NCBI GenBank assembly: GCA_010645155.1
Contig: CM021315.1
Span: 11,641,723 to 11,705,722, forward strand
Source: Tigriopus japonicus
Taxonomy: Eukaryota > Arthropoda > Copepoda > Harpacticoida > Harpacticidae
Direction: 5' to 3'
Length of the DNA stretch: 64,000 bases
The position numbers were made by a program, and so were the translations under genes. Below the pieces are notes generated by a model that did no database searches, had not been told where the DNA came from, and saw nothing but the letters and a program-made list of their open reading frames with translations. Shown here piece by piece: positions 23,401 to 33,692 of this stretch; position 1 is the stretch's first letter; every line of letters begins with the position of its first letter.

Positions 23401-25855
23401 GATGCCAGCCCATGTCTTCCCTCCCAAATTCAGGCTCAACGCCGCCGGGTACGTGGAGCTTCTAAGGAAGGTCGTGATGCCCTGGCTGGCAACCTCGTAC
23501 CCAACAGGAACCAAATTCATGTGGATCCAGGACTCTGCTCCGTGTCATGTGTCCAATGTTTCCATGAACTTTTTGAACAGCAAATTTGACGTGGTGGTCA
23601 AGAAAGACGAGTGGCCTTCAAACAGCCCTGACCTCAACCCATGCGACTTCTAGTTGTGGTCCGAGCTGAGGAGGAAGGTCAACAAGATGCCCCACAACAG
23701 CCTGGCGTCTCTGAAGTCGTCGGTGAAGCAGAACATGGTCTCCTTCTCCACGGCCGAGGTCGCCAAAGCCTGCTCGGCCTTTGTCGGCCACTTGGACGCC
23801 GTCATTAAGGCCAACGGTGACCATATTGAATAAAAATGTTCTTAATTGTTGTCCAAACTTTTTTTGTTAAATACACAATTGGCTAATAATAGCTCTTGAT
23901 GCTGTAAATTATGTTCAAAGTTTTGTCCGGATACTTCTGCCCCACTCTGTAATTTTAGTTCGTCGAGATGGGTTGATTTAGGCATTTCTTACTGGAGTAA
24001 GTGTATCAATCCTTCTGTTATAACGTACCATTTTTGGCTTGGATATTTCCTGTATTTCCATTACAAACAAAATGATTTAAAATTGTTTTTAAAAGGCAAG
24101 AAAAAACTTACAGAAAAATCCTTTTTTTTAAAGAAACCACTATTCGAGTTTTTAAGTTTCTTCTTCGACAGTGTCTTTCGTTTGAAATATGTGTGTTTTA
24201 GTTCTACCATAAACAACCATGATATTAAAATGTCACTTGGACCATGCTTACCGAACTTGGCACAAGTCTAAAAAGCAATGAGAAGAATTCAAATAGATAG
24301 CATAAATTGTAAAACAATGCCTACCGTTGTCGATTCGGTTAAAATTGTAAATACAATTTTGGGAAGGTGTTGTCGAACTCGGAAATTCCATATTCTAAGG
24401 ATGTATCGAAAATAAATTAGGTTGAATACAGAAATTGTTGAATTCATCCTAATTTACCTGAAAGTAGGTGCAATTCTGAAACGGAAAAGTACTTTTCAAA
24501 AATGTATTCAAGTAATCAATCACTTTACCCTTTGGTCACGAAATTGACAAACTTCGTGTCCTGTGTACCTTTGAGACTTGCCCTCCGCAACCTTTTAAGA
24601 TGAAAGCACAACACGCTCCAAATCCAGCGGCACAATTCCCGTCAGCGGATCCACCTTGATTGGAACATTCTGCGCCAGTCAAACAAGTGCCTGACAAGGT
24701 TCTATCGGAGGCTAAAGGACACGATTCTTGCTGCAATAGTGACGAGGTTGGAGAAAAATCAATGTGCGTTATCTAAGTTCATCAAAAGTGATAATAGGTC
24801 GGTTGTTGAGGTAGTTTGGAAGTACAGTAGAAGCATAGCTAGAAACACAAAAGAAGCACATTTTGCGTAGTAGAAATAGCCATGCTCGATCAAGTTTCGC
24901 TACAAAAGTTGCGTTTTTCAATTTTTCAATCGCACCTTACGTAGTGAAACTTGATCGAGCATGGCTATTTCTACTCTGTCTCATGTGCTTTTTTGTGTTT
25001 CTAGCTATGCTTCTACTATACTTCCAAACTACCTCAAGAACTGACCTATATTAGAGGTCTCAAAATATAGAGGAAACTACATTTCCGAGAGCTTGTTACA
25101 AATGACAATCCAAAGTGAGCATCTAATGCCAGTATGTCATCTGTTTTCATTTATTGGTCTCGGTTAGTAGGTTAGTTGTTGTGGTAGTTTTGAAGTATAG
25201 TGGAAGCATATCAAGAAGCATGAAAGAAGCACACGAGCAAAATAGAAGTAACCATGCTCGATCAAGTTTCGCTACACAAACTGCGATTGAAAAACGCAGC
25301 TTATGCAATAAAACTTCATCAAGCATGGCTATTTCTACTCCATCAAATATGCTTCTTTTTTGTGTTTCTTCTATGCTTCTAGATATGCTTCTACTATACT
25401 TCAAAACTACCTCAACAACCAACCTACTATCTCTCTATGTTAGATTGCTATTTGATTTGAATGGGGCAAATTGAACACAAAGAGGATACATAGTCATTTG
25501 CATGAACACAAAAATGAGCAAGTTTCCTTTTTCTTAAGTTTACTGTAACACTATTATTAACAAAAATTAAGTTTTTCAAGATTGTGCTGTAGTTTTGGAG
25601 TAGCTATAATTTTGGTTGGATATGGTTACCTGAAACGTAACGATGTTAAACAGGCTGAACAATTCTGAAATAAGGATATGATTCACTCAAAGTCATTGAA
25701 GAAATACCAAACACATAATAAAAAGAATACTCACTTCCTCGTCTGACATGGTTTGGGTCTTTTTCCTCATTTTGGTTTCTTTGAGATGATGCCAACGACA
25801 GAAACATCAAGCTCAAATTGACCATCAGTGTCAATTTTTCACCATAGAAATACAT
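20478..25855 (-). CDS. CUB-C: secreted CUB-domain protein, alpha subfamily, 12 exons, 385 aa
   Basis: Exons on the minus strand: 25855-25735, 25664-25630, 24730-24569, 24475-24458, 24394-24325, 24267-24252, 22416-22265, 22194-22074, 22000-21879, 21813-21707, 21133-21013, 20590-20478. The CDS is 1158 nt and all junctions are in frame. The first ATG precedes a signal-like segment (LMVNLSLMFLSLASS). A basic site (HVRRGK) precedes LFSLFNIVTFQ. The Cys-rich module is GTCLTGAEC then CAAGFGACC. The first CUB unit keeps all four cysteines (KGCGG, NCTYFQ, NCIYNF, DLCQVR). Later blocks are RLDFIKF, CGTLTGQH, YLETGDTGSAGS, DCVQYFTGVSG, CIRQEEGYCSIQYS, HCGGVLN, and the end GYSLQYAQMPC. It is the sister of CUB-A, with the same lengths for exons 2-6, 8 and 9. 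Intron 6 carries a Tc1/mariner element and intron 2 carries two foldback elements. It converges with CUB-B: the stop codons are 250 bp apart. Confidence 0.88.
20641..20915. mobile_element. Degraded hAT-type MITE, family CCGAAAG, copy 2
   Basis: The reverse complement of the element at 28799-29129 is recognisable: CCGAAATTTCGGTTTCGGTAAT, in part, then ATGCCTACCGAAACTAAAAG, and TTGCTTTCGGTTTCGGTTTA at the other end. The tips and target duplication are lost. It lies in CUB-C intron 11. Confidence 0.65.
22668..23949 (+). mobile_element. Tc1/mariner-superfamily transposon, DD37D type, 1282 bp
   Basis: Inverted terminal repeats of about 31 bp begin CGGGGAGGGGCAGAAGTATC at the left and CAGAGTGGGGCAGAAGTATC read inward from the right, both continuing C-[A/G]-GACAAAACT. 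TA target duplications are at 22666-22667 and 23950-23951. It encodes one transposase (see 22814-23833). It is inserted in intron 6 of CUB-C in opposite orientation to the gene. Its coding part is clearly more GC-rich than the flanking DNA, a sign of recent arrival from elsewhere. Confidence 0.95.
22814..23833 (+). pseudogene. DD37D transposase with one internal stop
   Basis: The frame runs 340 codons including the final TAA, with a single TAG at 23651-23653 (codon 280). It has an N-terminal helix-turn-helix region (IIKSTKYPRATVYEVVKRLQ), a second one (SKRTVARAVKEDLNLTSYVR), then the catalytic blocks: FSDESIFTVDG (first Asp), MWIQDSAPCHVS (second Asp) and SNSPDLNPCDF (third Asp, 37 residues after the second). 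The stop stands where relatives have Trp or a similar residue in D-[FY]-x-[LV]-W, directly after the last catalytic Asp, so TGG to TAG is the simplest explanation. The C-terminal 60 residues remain in frame. An upstream in-frame ATG at 22778 is less likely to be the start. Confidence 0.9.
24797..25046. mobile_element. Foldback MITE, family GGTCGGTTG, copy 4
   Basis: GGTCGGTTGTTGAGGTAG opens it and CTACCTCAAGAACTGACC closes it. TA directly flanks both ends, as for Tc1/mariner-type insertion. It lies in intron 2 of CUB-C. Confidence 0.85.
25170..25424. mobile_element. Foldback MITE, family GGTCGGTTG, copy 5
   Basis: GGTTAGTTGTTGTGGTAG opens it and CTACCTCAACAACCAACC closes it, with TA on both sides. 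It is in the same intron as copy 4, 123 bp away. Confidence 0.85.
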
Positions 25856-27388
25856 GACTGATCAGTTCAAGATGCAAATGTTGAGTAGTGCAAATCCCCT
25901 TGGTCATTTTCCAATTTCTGCCACCAACTTGGACAATTAATGGTTTTGTTTTTAAAGGTATTCTTTCGTGGAAGGGACGCAGACTTGGTTTTGTTTGTGT
26001 CATCACCATGGTGGGAAACTATACACTAAAATTACAGATGCAGGAAAGGATGCAAATTCGATTTAAAGCCATTTCAAGAGATGATTCTATGTTCGATATT
26101 TTGTTTCGAGTAATGGATGCACACGAAGCTACTAAGAAGAAATGAAAGTTACAAGTCACTCTTACGTCGGAATGAACAATTAGAAGTTCCAATAAATTAA
26201 CTCACCAGTTGGTGCAATTTAAAAAGGCTTTTTTAATACCCTTTCCAATAATCATTTAAAGCAGAACTAGATCATCAAGTCATGTTGAAGACAAACTGAA
26301 CGTAGAACTCATAAAAACTAGGCTTTAAGCATTGTCGCCCTTTATCTCAATGTCAAACTACAAGTTAATTAATCCATGCTAATTTCCAACTTTGCACTTT
26401 TTGGACAACATTGGTCGCATTAACTTTCCAAAGATGACAAGATAACTTGCCTGCAAATACACGTACCATTTACTTGTTTTCATGGTGTAAATACATTTTT
26501 GCATTTTGAGAACGAAATTCCCTAATCTCTCACCACCTTGATGACCCATGACGTCCTCTTTAAACGCAGCCTTACGGACCTAGATGAATAAATTACAGAT
26601 CTCTCAATTTTGACGGCGCCAAAAGCACCTTTTGGAAGCGATTAACTCGAGTTATTCAGAAATGCAGTGCTTCATGATGAAGCTCATAGAGGGCGTCATC
26701 CATTGAGTACGTTGATTGCCAAAGCTAGCCAAAAATGAGGCCTTTTCACATCTGGAGGGGATAGATTAAAATACTGTCGTCTAGGTCTGCTTACTCTGCT
26801 TACTCAGCTAGATTAGAGTCTCTAAGCTAGATTAGAATAGTCTAGAGCAGGCTCAGTGCTTATGGATCAGAGATAAATTAATCAAAGATTTCTCAATTTT
26901 GACGGCGCTCAAAAGCGCCCTCTGGAAGGGATAGTATTTCCAATGGTCAAGGACATCTCGTGTAATGGCCTAATGGTCGTGTTGACAAAGTTTTGCTCAA
27001 CCCTTTCCAATTTCAGCAATTGGAGGAATTTTTTTATTGGCTTATCTTCTTGAAAATTGGAAGATGGCAAGCTTTTGATAATACGTTTCAAGAGGTAATA
27101 AAAACACACATTGAAGGATGGTTTAGTGCATTTCCTTTGAAGACCGCCCATATAAGCAAAGCATCAAAGAATCTCAACCGAGAAGTGTTGAGTGACGAAT
27201 AATGGTTCCAAAAAGACGACCAGTGGGGCTCCTCATAAAGCTGAGGCGTTTAAATTCCTCTAGGTAATTGCTCAGTGGGAGGTCAACAGAAATGTAGCTA
27301 GCTCTAAAATTGCACCTTCTCTCGGAAGTAGTTCGCCTTGTTCTCAAAGACAATCAAAAGTTTCACATCAGTTGGTGCACTCAAAAGA

Positions 27389-27494
27389 CACGGTACTGAA
27401 AAAAATATATCAAGTTTCTATGGAAATTCCCAAATACGATGAAATGTGTTTGGGAATTTTCATAGAAACTTGATATAATTTTTTCAGTACCGTG
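27389..27494. mobile_element. Hairpin MITE, 106 bp, near-perfect stem of about 45 bp
   Basis: It begins CACGGTACTGAAAAAA and ends TTTTTTCAGTACCGTG. The arms meet around a loop of about 14 bases near TACGATGAAATGTG. AAGA occurs on both sides (27385-27388 and 27495-27498). Confidence 0.8.
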
Positions 27495-27577
27495 AAGAGT
27501 CTTTTGAAACAAGCTAGACATAATAATTGGCCAAATGTCTGGCAATAAGTCTCTACGGCCAAAAGCTGTAAAATAAA

Positions 27578-27768
27578 AGGCTGCATGTTAACGCAAAAAA
27601 GCGAGAGTACACCAAAATCAAGTCAGATTAACGTTTGTTAACTATGTACTCACCCCAGCTCCTGTGTTTCAAACACAACAGCTGTCGAGAGTATATACCC
27701 TAGGCACGTCAATCTGACTTGATTTTGTGTACTCGTGTTTTTGAATTAGCTGCATTAACATGCGGCCT
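27578..27768. mobile_element. Foldback MITE, family GGCCGCATG, copy 2
   Basis: It starts AGGCTGCATGTTAACGCA and ends TGCATTAACATGCGGCCT. The inner arms have AAAATCAAGTCAGATTAACG and its complement. The loop includes CCTGTGTTTCAAACACAACA, shared with copy 1. Confidence 0.8.
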
Positions 27769-28385
27769 AAAAACTACTGAGACGGCTGAAAATATCACAT
27801 GAACTCAAAAATGGGGAGTTTTTAACTATTAAATCTTGGGATTGGCAACTCTCGGTAGATTTCAAATTCTTTTCTCGTTTAAAGGTCGGGAAATTTGGTT
27901 TTATACTGTTCTAGAACTATTTTTTGATTTTCTTCTACTAACCTCAATTCAAGAAAACAGTTTCAGTTATCTTCAGAAAAAATACATTTTGGTAATCTAT
28001 TTGTTTTTTGTAGACCTATGAATTGGAATCAAGAACGGACTCTCCACCGCAGTTGTACTTGCTCTACAATTTCAAACAAACATTCCTAAAAGTGAAAATT
28101 AGAACGTCTAAAATTGCTGGAATTTTTTAAACGACGAAAGCAAAATGTTTGGTCAACCTAAATTGGTCATTTGCCATTTTTTTGTGCGCCTCTCTTCTTT
28201 TTTTGTTTCTTCTTTCTGTGCAACTTCCCTTAAGCATAAAAGGCATTTTTTGGAAACGTCCTGAAGGTTTTTGATTTATCGTTGCTTTCAATATTTTTTT
28301 CTGCATATGGTCCAATATACTTGCATTTTACGGAATAATCAAACAAATTAGAAAAGAAGCAACCTATACGGCATCAAAACCTTAA

Positions 28386-28625
28386 GGTTAGTTGTTGAGT
28401 TAGTGTTGAAGTATAGTAAAAGCATAAAAAAGCATGAAAAAATATGTAAGGCGAAGTAGAAATAACCACGTTCGATCAAGTTTTGCTACATAAGCTGCGA
28501 TTGAAAAACGCACCTTATGTTGCGAAACCTGATCGAGCATGGCTATTTCTACTCCATCTCATATGCTTTTTTTATGTTTCTAGATATGCTTCTATTATAC
28601 TTCAAAACTACCCCAACAACCGACC
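28386..28625. mobile_element. Foldback MITE, family GGTCGGTTG, copy 6
   Basis: GGTTAGTTGTTGAGTTAG opens it and CTACCCCAACAACCGACC closes it. It lies between CUB-C and CUB-D. Confidence 0.8.
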
Positions 28626-28798
28626 AATTTTTTCATTTCTTCGCTGAACAACGGTGTACGTTTTGGTTGTAGGATGAAAACTAAATGAAAAAAAGTTGTA
28701 AAAGGGCATCAAATATGAAATAAAGTCATTTACCCAAAAATAACAGCCTAAAAGGTCTTTTGACCTTTTAATTAATAATTGATTGATTTAGTTTTGAC

Positions 28799-29129
28799 TA
28801 GTGATGGACCGAAAGGGCTCAAAACCGAAACCGAAAGTTTCGGCCGAGAGAGGGCTTAACCGAAACCAAAACCGAAACCGAAAGCGGCTGACTGGAAAAT
28901 TGTATGAATCCTAAATACACCTTAAAAATAAAATTGCTCAGATGTTCGATGTTGGTTGGTTGCAAATTTTGAAAAATCAGGAAACTTAAATTTCAGAGGT
29001 TTTTGGACGATTTTTTTTATTTTGTTGTCAAACTCCATCCTTTATAATGCCTGTCTACTTTTGGTTTCAGTAGGCATAACAGAAACCGAAACCGAAATTT
29101 CGGCCGAAAGCGCTTTCGGTACATCACTA
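28799..29129. mobile_element. hAT-type MITE, family CCGAAAG, copy 1, 331 bp
   Basis: Ends are TAGTGATGGACCGAAAG and CTTTCGGTACATCACTA. The exact 8-bp duplication GTTTTGAC is at 28791-28798 and 29130-29137 and fits nTnnnnAn. Subterminal AACCGAAACCGAAA repeats are on both sides. No ORF. Confidence 0.9.
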
Positions 29130-29553
29130 GTTTTGACCAATACAAAATTTGATATTTCTACATATTTTCACTAGGTCTTTTCAACCTTGAACTGTTTTCT
29201 TGAGTGACTTGATCAGATAGATTAAAACAAATATTGTTATGCAGGTTAGATTTAAGTAATCAAATGCTGTGCGGGAGAAGTGCAAGAATTGTCGGATATC
29301 TTCGCTTTAGTCCTCTGCTCAAACAGTTGGGGAAAAAGTCGTAAACGTTCAATCCAATCGTTTCCAAGTATTCAAAGGTTTGAAGGTTTCTTTTCTCCAC
29401 CATGAAATGAGCAGACCAATGCTTTTTCAGTCAATTTTGTGCGATCAATCGGGTAAGATCAAGAAAGCCTTTCTGAATTTCTCATTGAGTGCCTCAAGAA
29501 TAAATAAGATTAATTTAAAAGGTTACTGATTCTGCTTTTGATAGACTATCAAA

Positions 29554-32500
29554 ATGTCAACCTTGTTTTTGCTACTCGTTTGTTTGGCATTTCACCATGT
29601 TAGTTCTGAATCCGCCAATTTCGGAAACGACTCATTTCGCGATCAAAGATGTGAGGCAAATTTATTTTGTTGAAGTTTGTTTGTTCTAATAATTCTGTGA
29701 TTTAGTTCTACCAATATTTCAAGTGATTACGTTTAATGTAAGTATAGATACATTATCGACGTTTTTTCCCTTGAATAGTTTGCAATTAAAGATTCTTTAT
29801 ATAACTTACAGAACGATATTTGCCCTGGATCTGGCACAAGAAATGGAACATGCTTCACCGCAAACGAATGCTCATCAAAGGGTAAGCACATTTTTTTAGA
29901 TTCCCAATGAAGGTAGTTCTGTTCCTGAAACAAATCAACCAACAAAAACAATAGAAGTGAACTGTTTTTTGATATAATCTTTTATTTTTACAATCTGTGA
30001 CATACAGAAATCTCCTTAAAAAGTTACGAATGAAGACAATTCTCAATAGACCACAACATAATTGAAGGTGTAGTGAATGAATATTTGTTTTAAAGCAACT
30101 GTTTTTTTAGGTGGCTCCAGTTCGGGATTGTGTGCCTCAGGCTTTGGAGTCTGTTGTATCTGTGAGTCTAGTTTTGCAATGTCATTTCTTCGACCACAAA
30201 CCTTGAGATTGGGTTGGGTTTCCGTTTCAGTTTCATTATCATGTGGAAGCACCTCTTCGGAGAATTGCACGTATCTTGTGCAAACCACAACCATGTTATC
30301 GACATGTGCTTACACGATTTGTAAATCCTCTTCAGACATTTGCCGAATCCGATTCGATTTCACAGTAAGCACTTTTTATTACTATTTATGCTTTTGGTTC
30401 AGTATGACAAATATTTATGTTTCAAGACATTCATAATCAGCGACCCCGTCAATGGTCTGATTGGCAGCACTGATGTTACAAGTAAGGTATGGTTAACTTA
30501 CAAAAAAAAAAACTCTTGTCATCCGTTTCAACTTTTATAGGAGGTGCTTTGGGTGATTGCACCAATGACCAATTTTCTATCACATCACCTGGCAACATGG
30601 GATCCCCCATAATTTGTGGTTTTAACACTGGACAACACAGTAAGATGTTCAGAAGACTGAACATTTTTTTCAGTTTTCAAGGCATCAATCAAGCTTTCAC
30701 ATTACTTGTTCCGTAAATTTCGGCAAGCGCTCGATCTTCTAATTATTAGATTTTGTGAATCTAAGAGTGATTTCAAGTAAACGTCTCCAAATTTGAAAGA
30801 GCTTTCAAACAAATGTCCTCTACCTTTTCATTTCAAGCTCATTTCAAAAGAATACGCTTTTTGAATTCCAAATTTTGTATGACTTGGCATGTACGTGAGG
30901 TATCCAGACTATAGGTAGACTGGGCCTGTAATTCGTTAAATTGCACCATTTTCGGATTTACGTCAAAAATCGAAATAAAGATTTAACTCTTGCGAGCAGA
31001 TGTTATTTCACAAATGTTGTTGTCAGACAAACTTTTTCGGAGCTATGATTTAATTAGACAAGGTATGTTGCGTGACCCTTGCACGTTTCAAAAAATGGAT
31101 GTCAAGAGCGAGAAACTCGTCACAATCCAATATTTTGTTAAGTAAAAATGTTGCTCATACTCATATTTCTAAGTTTGGTGAACTTTTGTCCAGAAAAAAT
31201 GATAAATTTCGATTTGAGACAGCTTAGCTTTGAAAGATACATCCTTTTTGTCATGTTGCTCGCTCTCGACGCATTTTTTCTAAGTATGCAGGGTTCAACC
31301 AAAATACCTTACACCTAATTAAATCATAGCTTCGAGCAAGTTTGTCTAAGAACAAAATTTGTAAAATAACATCTGCTCACAAGAGATAAATCTTCAATTC
31401 GATTTTTTTCATAAATCCAAAAAACCGTGCATTTAAACGAGTTACAAGCCCAGTCTACCTCTAGTCTGGATATGCCATATATAATACCTTTCTTTTGGAT
31501 ATAAAGACTTTCAAACTCTATGGTTGCGGAGGTGTGATTAAACCACAGAGCATGTAATTCCGAGAAATGCTTGGATACCTGGTTTTGAATCTGTCCTACA
31601 AGTCAATAAGAATACAATTTACCTTCTTCTTTAGTGATTGTGGATGCCAGTAATCAATGTCATAATGTTGTGTTTAATCTTGGAGGAGGAACTGGTCAAA
31701 CACGCTCTTGGGACATTAAAATGACCCAATTTACATGCAATCAAGAGCTCGGAGGTGAGATGAAAAGTTGTGCAGTGGTTCAAGTAAATTCAACTTTTTT
31801 CTTCAAATGCAATTTTAGGGCCAGAGGGCTGTTTGCAATATTTTATAGGAACTTCAGGAACTATTTCAAGGTGAACTATTTTTCTTTGCTGAAAAACGCT
31901 ATGTTCGACCTAAAGTGTGTGTTTCTTTTGTTTTAGTTTCAATTTCCCAACAACCGCTGCAATGGTGGGAGCAACAAGTATGAAAATAATCTAGTTTAAC
32001 ATTTTCATTGTTTGCTTGAGCATTCAAATGAAAGGATCCGCGATTGCTTTCAAATCTGAAACGCAATTCCAATTTTAGCAACCCACCTTTCCAATCAGTT
32101 TTACAAGATGTGTATTCGACGACAATCCGGATTCTGTGCTATCTGTTATGTTCCAAATTTCGCTGATTCGGCTACAGCAAATGCCGCTACAACCCAAGTA
32201 AATACATCAATGACAGAGTGTGATTTATTTTTGGGTCAATGTTTAAGTAAATCTCTTTATTCATTTTGTAGGCCGGCTTCGGGTAAGTGCAAATTAAAAT
32301 ACAAAATGGCCTGACGCCCATTGATGCTTTGCATTTCCCTAGTAGAGCTGCAATGCATGGACCCGTAAAAAATGTTAATAATTTACCGGAATGACTTCCA
32401 CGTGTTGAAAATGATGAAAGTAGATTAGACAAAAGGTGTAATGCTGGCTTGAAATTGAAGCAAATGAGACTATTCTTTCTTTTACCGCATTTTCAGTGTT

Positions 32501-33574
32501 TGTTCCATATAGAGGATTTTAAACCAAGCTTGAAAAATTCACCAATAGATGGCGGGGAAGGTTGGGCAAGTAAAGAGAAAAGACTTGTGAGCTTAGTGTT
32601 TTGTACTTTGTACTTGCCCCTTTTTCACGCCATCTATTGGCGAATTTTTCAAGCTTGGTTTAAAATCCTCTATAGATCAATCGTAACCATTTAATTTTTG
32701 TTTTTTTCGTAGTCTGTCATCTGCAACAATCGCAAGTTCGAGTGGGGTTGGAAGCGAATGTTCTGAAGATTATATTTCCGTAAGTTCAATACCTAATTGA
32801 TATTGCACCAACAATAAGGCTTCATGAAATGGTGTTGGTTTATGAAGTCCCTTCTTGTTTTATTTTCTACGGGGTCGTGCACATAAATTGAGACAAACTT
32901 CAACTCATCCGCATCAATTTAATCTTATTGCAATAATTAAAACCAAGACTTGTACAATGTTAGTGTAAACGTAAAATTAAAAGACTGCCATTACATAAAT
33001 TTGAAACTCAAAAGTTCAAGCTTGTTTCCACGGATTTTCCGTATGTTTTGACTCATACTTCGTAAATGATTCGATCAACCATTTTGAACCTTCTGATTAG
33101 CATGTTCATTAAAACCTTTATGAATGAAATTCGTTGTAATGGAATAGCCATTTTTGACATCTAATAGCTTTCCAAATAATCAGCTGAGGACTTATCAACA
33201 TAAACCTATTACAGATCCCAGGTGCATTGAATTTGATCGGTGGAACAACTCTTTCAATGAAGGTGCCAAGTGTGACTCAAAACCGCTTTTGCGGCCAGAT
33301 ATTCTCCGCCGTTACAGGCACAAAAGCTAATGCCGCCTATGATCCAGCTATAGCTGCCATGATGATCTCCGTATGTTGTGAGTTTTTTACTTTGAGTAAA
33401 TTTGTTTAAACAAACACCAAAAAATGACAAAGTTCTTTTTCAGCTCAAACTCGACCATTCGAGATTGCATTTAGATCCAATGGTGATGAATCCATGATTC
33501 CAGCTCGGGAAGACGCTACCATACCCGGAGGAATTATTGGATTCAGTTTGAACTACCAACAAATTCCTTGTTAA
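29554..33574 (+). CDS. CUB-D: secreted CUB-domain protein, beta subfamily, 15 exons, 413 aa
   Basis: Exons: 29554-29650, 29706-29737, 29812-29881, 30111-30161, 30231-30364, 30427-30481, 30541-30639, 31635-31754, 31819-31870, 31937-31977, 32079-32197, 32272-32282, 32713-32779, 33215-33377, 33444-33574. All are GT-AG and in frame (1242 nt). The signal peptide is MSTLFLLLVCLAFHHVSS; a basic end of exon 1 (RDQR) precedes FLPIFQVITFN. The Cys-rich module is GTCFTANEC then CASGFGVCC. CUB-type blocks: SCGSTSSENCTYL, CAYTICKSSSDICRIRFDF, GDCTNDQF, ICGFNTGQH, CLQYFIGTSG, MCIRRQSGFCAICYVP, and the end GFSLNYQQIPC. It is the sister of CUB-B, with ten exons of identical length including the 11-nt exon 12. 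The first CUB unit has five cysteines against four in CUB-B. It has no Pro-rich linker; exons 13 and 14 are longer instead. Introns 7 and 12 carry foldback elements. Ligand and site of expression are unknown. Confidence 0.88.
30903..31470. mobile_element. Foldback MITE, 568 bp, in CUB-D intron 7
   Basis: It begins TCCAGACTATAGGTAGACTG and ends CAGTCTACCTCTAGTCTGGA, with TA on both sides (30901-30902, 31471-31472). The two halves remain recognisably complementary well inward (for example GCGAGCAGATGTTATTT against a later complement). Confidence 0.88.
32510..32673. mobile_element. Hairpin MITE, about 164 bp, in CUB-D intron 12
   Basis: TAGAGGATTTTAAACCAAGC at the left and GCTTGGTTTAAAATCCTCTA at the right are exact complements. 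The stem continues through CAATAGATGGCG and CGCCATCTATTG. TA flanks both ends. Confidence 0.85.
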
Positions 33575-33686
33575 TTATTTCCTCAAAGTATTTGCCTGTT
33601 CTTTTAAACGGTTTTTGAGTGAAAATGCTCTTTTACAAATATAATTGTGCTCGGATTGATTTCGATTTGATCATAGTTATTTAAAA

Positions 33687-33692
33687 AATAAA
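33687..33692 (+). terminator. Poly(A) signal AATAAA of CUB-D
   Basis: It lies 113 bp after the CUB-D stop. Confidence 0.6.

Larger units (their letters stand above)
25856..29553. other. Divergent spacer between CUB-C and CUB-D
   Basis: It holds a direct repeat pair sharing TCTCAATTTTGACGGCGC (26600-26650 and 26889-26935), a hairpin MITE (27389-27494), a foldback MITE (27578-27768), copy 6 of the GGTCGGTTG family and a hAT MITE (28799-29129). No gene was recognised. Transcription of both genes must start in this 3.7 kb, but no shared promoter motif with the CUB-A/B spacer was found by eye. Confidence 0.5.

Noticed and set aside
22892..23824. Long minus ORFs and second-frame ORFs inside the mariner element
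   Set aside because: They are shadows of the GC-rich transposase frame on the plus strand.
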